NCBI RefSeq assembly: GCF_013694105.1 | Contig: NZ_JACEFG010000004.1 | Coordinates: 62,001 to 126,000 of the forward strand | DNA length: 64,000 bases | From: Halobacillus locisalis | GTDB lineage: Bacteria; Bacillota; Bacilli; Bacillales; Halobacillaceae | Reading direction: 5' to 3' | Part shown: positions 59,689 to 64,000 of the stretch, piece by piece | How the letters are laid out: each line of letters begins with the position of its first letter | How positions within the stretch are numbered: the stretch's first letter is position 1 | The notes under the pieces: model-generated | Told to the model about the DNA's origin: nothing | The model's database searches: none | The model's input: only the letters and a program-made list of their open reading frames with translations | Made by a program: the position numbers and the translations under genes

Positions 59689-60840
59689 ATGAATCGCTGG
59701 GATTCAACACCAATCATCCGTTTCTTTGGTGGTCGTACCTTGTTGTACATACTTGGCATTCTGTTGATCATCGGCTTAAATATACTCGTGTATTCTCGAG
59801 TAGGGTTTCTATTTCACCCGGTTCTAGTTTTTGTTAAAACCGTAGCCTTACCGATCATTCTTTCAGTAGTGGTGTACTATTTACTTCGCCCCATCATTCA
59901 AATGATGGAATCATGGAGAATCAAGCGCGTTTGGGGAATCATCATTACGCTTATGCTTGTGGTCGGGCTCATTACGTTGTTGATCATTCTGATTGTTCCG
60001 TTTCTGGAAAAACAGTTCATCAGTTTAGCGGAAGAATTACCTCAATATTTGCGTGATTTAGTCAACACAACGGACCAATGGCTTCGCAGTTCGGTTGTAG
60101 GCAATTACTATAATGATCTATTCCAAGACGTAAATGGAATACTGAACCAACTGCCTGATTTATCAACTTATGCTGCTCAAACAGTTGAGGGAATCACCAG
60201 TTTCATCACAACTCTGACTAACGTTGTGATTGCCATTGTCACTCTGCCGTTTATCTTGTTTTATTTATTGAAAGACGGACATAAACTGCCGAACAAGATT
60301 GTTCATATTTTTCCTCCAAAAGCTCGAAAAGAAGTGATGAGCGTCTTCAAAGGAATCGATCATCAACTGAGTGCGTATATTCAAGGGCAGATTATTGTCA
60401 GCTTCTGTATCGGGATCATGATGTACATCGGCTTTTTGATCATTGGCATTGACTATGCGTTATTATTAGCGGCCATTGCTAGTGTGACAAGCGTTGTACC
60501 GTACTTAGGACCAATGATTGCGATTACGCCGGCGTTGATTATCGCAATCGTTACATCACCATTTATGGTTCTGAAATTAGCCTTTGTATGGACGGTCGTC
60601 CAGTTGCTGGAGGGCAAATTCATTTCTCCGCAGATTATGGGGAAAAGCTTGCATATTCACCCTGTCACGATTATCTTCGTGCTTTTGACAGCTGGCCATT
60701 TGTTCGGCGTCGTTGGGATCATCCTCGCCATACCGGGTTATGCGATCATTAAAGTGTTTGTGACCCATCTCTATGTATGGTTTAAGAAGCGTTACAACCG
60801 CTATGTCGATCAAGAAGATCAGTATGAAACAGAAGAATAG
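59689..60840 (+). CDS. AI-2E family permease (YubA/PerM-like)
   Basis: 383 residues after AAGGGGGAAGGAA. Seven to eight membrane helices with a hydrophilic region of about 80 residues between the third and fourth ('LAEELPQYLRDLVNTTDQWLRSS' in part). The signature C-terminal half has 'SVVPYLGPMIAITPALIIA' (about 265), 'LLEGKFISPQIMGKSLHIHPV' (about 305) and 'GHLFGVVGIILAIPGYAI' (about 337). Members export quorum signals or act as sodium/proton antiporters in halophiles. The actual substrate is not shown here. Confidence 0.88.
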   Translation: MNRWDSTPIIRFFGGRTLLYILGILLIIGLNILVYSRVGFLFHPVLVFVKTVALPIILSVVVYYLLRPIIQMMESWRIKRVWGIIITLMLVVGLITLLIILIVPFLEKQFISLAEELPQYLRDLVNTTDQWLRSSVVGNYYNDLFQDVNGILNQLPDLSTYAAQTVEGITSFITTLTNVVIAIVTLPFILFYLLKDGHKLPNKIVHIFPPKARKEVMSVFKGIDHQLSAYIQGQIIVSFCIGIMMYIGFLIIGIDYALLLAAIASVTSVVPYLGPMIAITPALIIAIVTSPFMVLKLAFVWTVVQLLEGKFISPQIMGKSLHIHPVTIIFVLLTAGHLFGVVGIILAIPGYAIIKVFVTHLYVWFKKRYNRYVDQEDQYETEE

Positions 60841-60856
60841 GATACCTGAATGAGAA

Positions 60857-60906
60857 AAAGACCAGGGGGATGTTGGCTCGCTTTAGCCGCATCCCTCTGG
60901 TCTTCA
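60857..60906. terminator. Bidirectional terminator
   Basis: AAGACCAGGGGGATG pairs with GCATCCCTCTGGTCTT, with a small inner GGCT/AGCC stem. Confidence 0.85.
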
Positions 60907-60907
60907 T

Positions 60908-61360
60908 TTATTGTGCTTTTTTCATCATCACAATCCAAACGTCTGGCTCTACTTCTACTTCATCCACTGGTTCAAACCCATATTTAAGATAAAGATTGAC
61001 GGCGGGTTCGTTCCCTTTCCCTGTCTGAACGACGACCGGTTTATTCGGCATCGTAGCAAACAAATGTTTCAGAAGCGATTCACCTATTCCTCTTCTGAAA
61101 TAAGCGGGATCAACCATCATTCTGTAAATATCAATTTCCTCTTGCTCTTCTTTATAAGCAAGGACTCCAACGATTTTTTCTTCGATCATGTATCCGATGA
61201 ATGTTTCATCATTCTCTACAATCGATTGTACGGAGTCACGGAATGGAGGAATATCTGAGAAGTTAATTAATTCCGCTTCAACCGCATAGGACTCCTGTTG
61301 GATTTTTAGGATATCCGTTGCGACCTTAGGATCTCTATGGGAAAGGATATCAATAGCCAT
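60908..61360 (-). CDS. GNAT-family N-acetyltransferase
   Basis: 150 residues. The acetyl-CoA site is 'MVDPAYFRRGIGESLLKHLF' (about 85-104; RRGIG = Q/RxxGxG/A). It is followed by 'VVQTGKGNEPAVNLYLKYGFEPVDEVE' in part (about 112-137). Acceptor unknown. Monocistronic, AAAGGA upstream. Confidence 0.88.
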   Translation of the reverse strand: MAIDILSHRDPKVATDILKIQQESYAVEAELINFSDIPPFRDSVQSIVENDETFIGYMIEEKIVGVLAYKEEQEEIDIYRMMVDPAYFRRGIGESLLKHLFATMPNKPVVVQTGKGNEPAVNLYLKYGFEPVDEVEVEPDVWIVMMKKAQ

Positions 61361-61560
61361 GTACTCATCCTTTCATCAACCATGTCCCCATTCTAGCAAA
61401 TCTATGGGAGAATGAAAGGGAATGAGGTTGGAAATCGAGTTTCTATTATATCCCATATATGGTACGGTAAGAGGAAAAAGACATTGCTATGGTGGGGGAT
61501 CATCCTTTGTAAATTCCATTTATAGCCCATAGCAAAGCTGAATAAAAAAGGGGAAAACAG

Positions 61561-62025
61561 ATGGATTATATTAAGGACATGAGAAAGTTGATCGGGCATG
61601 AAACATTATTGACGGTCGGATGTGGCGTCATCATAGAACAAGAAGGTCACATTCTACTTCAACATCGAACGGACTTGGATAACTGGTGTATCCCGGGTGG
61701 GTTAATGGAAATCGGGGAAGGCTTTGAGGAAACAGCGAAGCGAGAAACGTTGGAAGAAACAGGGTTAGAAGTCAAAGACCTTGAATTGTTCGGTATTTAT
61801 TCGGGGGAGAAATGTTTCGCCACTTATCCGAATAAGGATCGAGCTTACAGTGTTCAAATTATTTTCAAATCGAAATCTTTTGAAGGGGAACTGATTCATG
61901 AAGGAAGCGAAACGAAAGAGCATCAATTCTTCAAAAAAGATGACCTTCCCGAGAACTTAAATGATCGTCAGGAAGTATTCATTCTGGATTGGGCTAAGGA
62001 CGTCACGTTACCAGTGATTGATTAA
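61561..62025 (+). CDS. Nudix hydrolase
   Basis: 154 residues after GGGG-AAAACAG. The Nudix box is complete at about residues 45-68: 'GGLMEIGEGFEETAKRETLE' then 'ETGLEV', with all catalytic glutamates. Cleaves a nucleoside diphosphate linked to another group; the substrate is not evident. Followed after 17 bp by a small membrane protein gene, probably co-transcribed. Confidence 0.9.
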   Translation: MDYIKDMRKLIGHETLLTVGCGVIIEQEGHILLQHRTDLDNWCIPGGLMEIGEGFEETAKRETLEETGLEVKDLELFGIYSGEKCFATYPNKDRAYSVQIIFKSKSFEGELIHEGSETKEHQFFKKDDLPENLNDRQEVFILDWAKDVTLPVID

Positions 62026-62042
62026 GTAATGGAGGGATTTAT

Positions 62043-62330
62043 ATGGCTTATTTCATGCTAGGGTTGATTGTCATCGTCATCATCGTGCAAATGTTTAAAT
62101 ACTTCGGGAAGACCTCACACTCTGGTAGCGAAGACCGTGCTTATACTCCACATGATGATCTGTATAGTGGTAAATCGCGTGACTACGATGCGAGGCCAAT
62201 ACCCCAATCCACGAAAAAAGCGGATGTTGAACAAGGGAGTACACGTCATGTTTCCCGAGATGAATTTGATCATGCAATCGACTTTTACATAGCGGACGAA
62301 GATAAGGAAAAAGACGAGAACAAAGCATAG
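62043..62330 (+). CDS. Small membrane-anchored protein, unknown
   Basis: 95 residues with one N-terminal membrane helix ('MLGLIVIVIIVQMF', 5-18) and a charged, mostly disordered cytosolic part ending 'DEDKEKDENKA'. AATGGAGGG upstream. Family not recognised. Confidence 0.65.
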   Translation: MAYFMLGLIVIVIIVQMFKYFGKTSHSGSEDRAYTPHDDLYSGKSRDYDARPIPQSTKKADVEQGSTRHVSRDEFDHAIDFYIADEDKEKDENKA

Positions 62331-62341
62331 GGCACAAACTT

Positions 62342-62380
62342 AAAAAAGCATCGAATGAAATTTTTCATTCGATGCTTTTT
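62342..62380. terminator. Bidirectional terminator
   Basis: AAAAAGCATCGAATGAAA pairs with TTCATTCGATGCTTTTT almost perfectly, between converging genes. Confidence 0.88.
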
Positions 62381-62403
62381 AGTTTCGGAAAACCATGACT
62401 GCC

Positions 62404-63381
62404 TTAAACGATCCAATAGCTCAAAACTGACAACAGAATGGATGTGAGGATGAGTAGAAGGAGCGGCTTTAAGGCTTTATGCTTTAAATCTCTCAAACTG
62501 ACACTCAGGCCGAGCCCGACCATCGCCATCGTCAATAGAAACGATGTCAGAGACGCGATATGACCTAAGACATCTTCAGGAATACGGATGAAGTAGCTTC
62601 CGATTAAGCTCATGGCTAGAAAGCCGAGTAAAAACCATGGGAAAGTGATGCTATTCTCGGTTTCTTCGTTTTTCTTATTTTTCATAAACCAGATTAATAG
62701 AAGGCTCAACGGAACGAGTAGAAAGACACGTCCGAGCTTGGATAAGAGAGCCATTCCTAACCCCTCTTCGCCAGCAGGGGCACCGGCAAGCGCTACATGA
62801 GCGACTTCGTGCAAGCTGATTCCGGCCCACATGCCGTAAGCTTCCGCATCCAAAGGTAGAAGCGGGCGAAGAAGCGTGTAGCCAATCGCAAAGATGGTTC
62901 CTACAATAGAGATTAGTCCTGCGCTTATTGCAGTATCTTCTTCTTTGACTTTCAAAATAGGTGAAACCGCCGCAATCGCAGATGCTCCACATACGCCTGT
63001 ACCGATACCGAGAAGCATGGATAAGGAAGCATCGGCGTTGAATATACGCGCAAGAAATACCATCAATCCAATCGCGAACACAATGACTCCTAGATCTCTT
63101 AATAAAAGTGGGAGGCCTTCATCTAAGATCAAGTTCATATTTAAACGTAAGCCGAACAGAATAATGGCAAGACGAAGCAGCTTTTTAGCGGAGAATTGGA
63201 TGCCAGAACGGATCGCCTCCGGATAACCGAAGAAGTGCCGGTACAAAACTGCGAGTAATATAGCGACAGCAAGCGGACCTGTTTTGTTGAGAACAGGTAA
63301 TTGTGCCAGGGTGAAGCCTAGAGAAGCGACAATTGCTGTAAATCCGATACCGGATAATAAGGGACGATAGGCAATCTTCAT
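62404..63381 (-). CDS. YeiH/UPF0324 family membrane exporter
   Basis: 325 residues from the ATG at 63381 (AAAGAGGG upstream); the longer frame crosses the promoter. 'LLRLAIILFGLRLNMNLI' (about 89), 'GIGTGVCGASAIAAVSPILK' (about 135) and 'AGISLHEVAHVALAGA' (about 198) are UPF0324 hallmarks. Ten membrane segments. The family is described as putative sulfate or sulfite-related exporters. It is divergent from a LysR gene as in the yeiE-yeiH pair of enterobacteria. Confidence 0.88.
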   Translation of the reverse strand: MKIAYRPLLSGIGFTAIVASLGFTLAQLPVLNKTGPLAVAILLAVLYRHFFGYPEAIRSGIQFSAKKLLRLAIILFGLRLNMNLILDEGLPLLLRDLGVIVFAIGLMVFLARIFNADASLSMLLGIGTGVCGASAIAAVSPILKVKEEDTAISAGLISIVGTIFAIGYTLLRPLLPLDAEAYGMWAGISLHEVAHVALAGAPAGEEGLGMALLSKLGRVFLLVPLSLLLIWFMKNKKNEETENSITFPWFLLGFLAMSLIGSYFIRIPEDVLGHIASLTSFLLTMAMVGLGLSVSLRDLKHKALKPLLLLILTSILLSVLSYWIV

Positions 63382-63526
63382 AACGAATCCCTCTTTCTTT
63401 TCTAAAGTTAAAGTGAATAGGTCTTTTTTTGTTTGTTTACTTCGAGTGTAAACGATCAGACATTGATTTCCTTTTAACACTATACGCCTGCACTTAACAT
63501 TAGTAAAATAAAACTTTATAATGTTA

Positions 63527-63547
63527 ATCATTAATATTATTAATGAT
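63527..63547. promoter_or_regulatory. LysR-type operator candidate
   Basis: ATCATTAATA and TATTAATGAT form a perfect 10-bp inverted repeat around one base, 14 bases before the LysR start and between the divergent genes. Confidence 0.6.
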
Positions 63548-63560
63548 AAGGAGTGGTAGA

Positions 63561-64000
63561 ATGGATTTCGAATCGATGCAAACTTTCATCACCGTCGTAG
63601 ATGAAAAAAGTTTTACGAAGGCGTCCCAAAGGTTGAATTTATCTCAACCGACGGTGAGCTTTCACATCAAGAATTTAGAGTCCTATTTTTCCACGACGTT
63701 AATCGATCGATCACCGAAACGGTTTAAGCTGACACAAACAGGTGAGATGGTGTATCAAAGAGCGAGGCAGATAAGTGGAGTCATTGAGAAAGCGAAAGCG
63801 GAGGTCTATGAATTTCAACATCAGCTTCGAGGAACCATTCATATAGGCGCCAGTTACACAGTGGGTGAGTACATTTTGCCATCGATTTTGAAGATGTTCG
63901 ATGAGAAATACCCAGCGATTGATTTGATGATTCAAATCGCAAATACAGAGCGCATCAACAGGGCTGTTCAGCTCCATGAATTGGATGTGGGTCTTGTTGA
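63561..64000 (+). CDS. LysR-family regulator (YeiE/CysL-like), cut by window end
   Basis: 146 residues visible, start ATG at 63561 after AAGGAGTGG. The helix-turn-helix reads 'FESMQTFITVVDEKSFTKAS' then 'QRLNLSQPTVSFHIKNLE' (3-40). The co-inducer domain begins near 88 with 'GTIHIGASYTVGEYILPSIL'. The N-terminal part and the position opposite yeiH suggest a YeiE/CysL-type regulator of sulfite or sulfur functions. It should control the YeiH gene through the palindrome between them. The C-terminal half is outside the window. Confidence 0.9.
   Translation, partial: MDFESMQTFITVVDEKSFTKASQRLNLSQPTVSFHIKNLESYFSTTLIDRSPKRFKLTQTGEMVYQRARQISGVIEKAKAEVYEFQHQLRGTIHIGASYTVGEYILPSILKMFDEKYPAIDLMIQIANTERINRAVQLHELDVGLV

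Overview
The window looks like a core-chromosome stretch of a low-to-mid GC, endospore-forming Bacillaceae. A halotolerant genus of the Halobacillus/Pontibacillus/Virgibacillus type is my inference. Pointers are strong AGGAGG ribosome binding sites, frequent GTG/TTG starts, an SspH-type spore protein, an intracellular subtilisin, a T-box leader, TnrA-, Fur- and PurR-like sites and a bacilliredoxin. There is no phage, IS, tRNA, rRNA or CRISPR.

Layout. 1-7 kb: truncated GAF-GAF-PAS-GGDEF protein, padR-chrA, Fur-controlled ferredoxin reductase, small proteins, glutaminase. 7-14 kb: cydAB (bd-type oxidase), methyltransferase, T-box-controlled ileS of the long eukaryote-like class. 14-27 kb: aldo/keto reductase, YunD-like 5'-nucleotidase, a 1128-residue membrane protein, reductase plus hydrolase pair, TauE exporter. 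27-31 kb: SurA-like lipoprotein, then an ammonium-transport operon (amtB, DUF294/GlnD-like nucleotidyltransferase, DnaQ-like exonuclease) behind two perfect TnrA boxes. 31-36 kb: flavin monooxygenase, intracellular protease, sspH, guaC and two small genes with apparent frameshifts. 36-42 kb: nadB-nadC-nadA facing nifS, and an MscL with a zinc ribbon. 43-52 kb: b561/sulfite-oxidase fusion, brxB-ypgR, an ABC-2 exporter operon, HD-GYP protein, formate/nitrite transporter, S51 peptidase. 52-64 kb: DinB, AimR-like TPR protein, MerR/Mta regulator, LysM-3D cell-wall protein, SDR plus MoeB/ThiF, AI-2E-type permease, GNAT, Nudix, and a YeiH exporter divergent from a LysR regulator cut by the window end.

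The most unusual content is intergenic. Four separate gaps (6.9, 26.2, 53.2 and 59.4 kb) carry arrays of the heptamer TGTCCGA spaced almost exactly 21 bp (two helical turns), with a single shorter step of 18-19 bp. In three of the four arrays the short step is followed by four 21-bp steps or mirrors that arrangement. A fifth gap (10.35 kb) has a different motif with 20/21-bp steps. Separately, GC-rich nested palindromes occur at 20.9, 40.3, 42.3, 53.0 and 53.4 kb. Their cores are related, but their outer arms differ between copies while staying complementary within each copy, and one copy is nested inside another. I consider these two repeat systems the best candidates for something undescribed.

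Start sites were moved from the longest open frame wherever a Shine-Dalgarno sequence clearly pointed to an internal ATG, GTG or TTG. All family assignments are by eye from sequence motifs; no database search was run.
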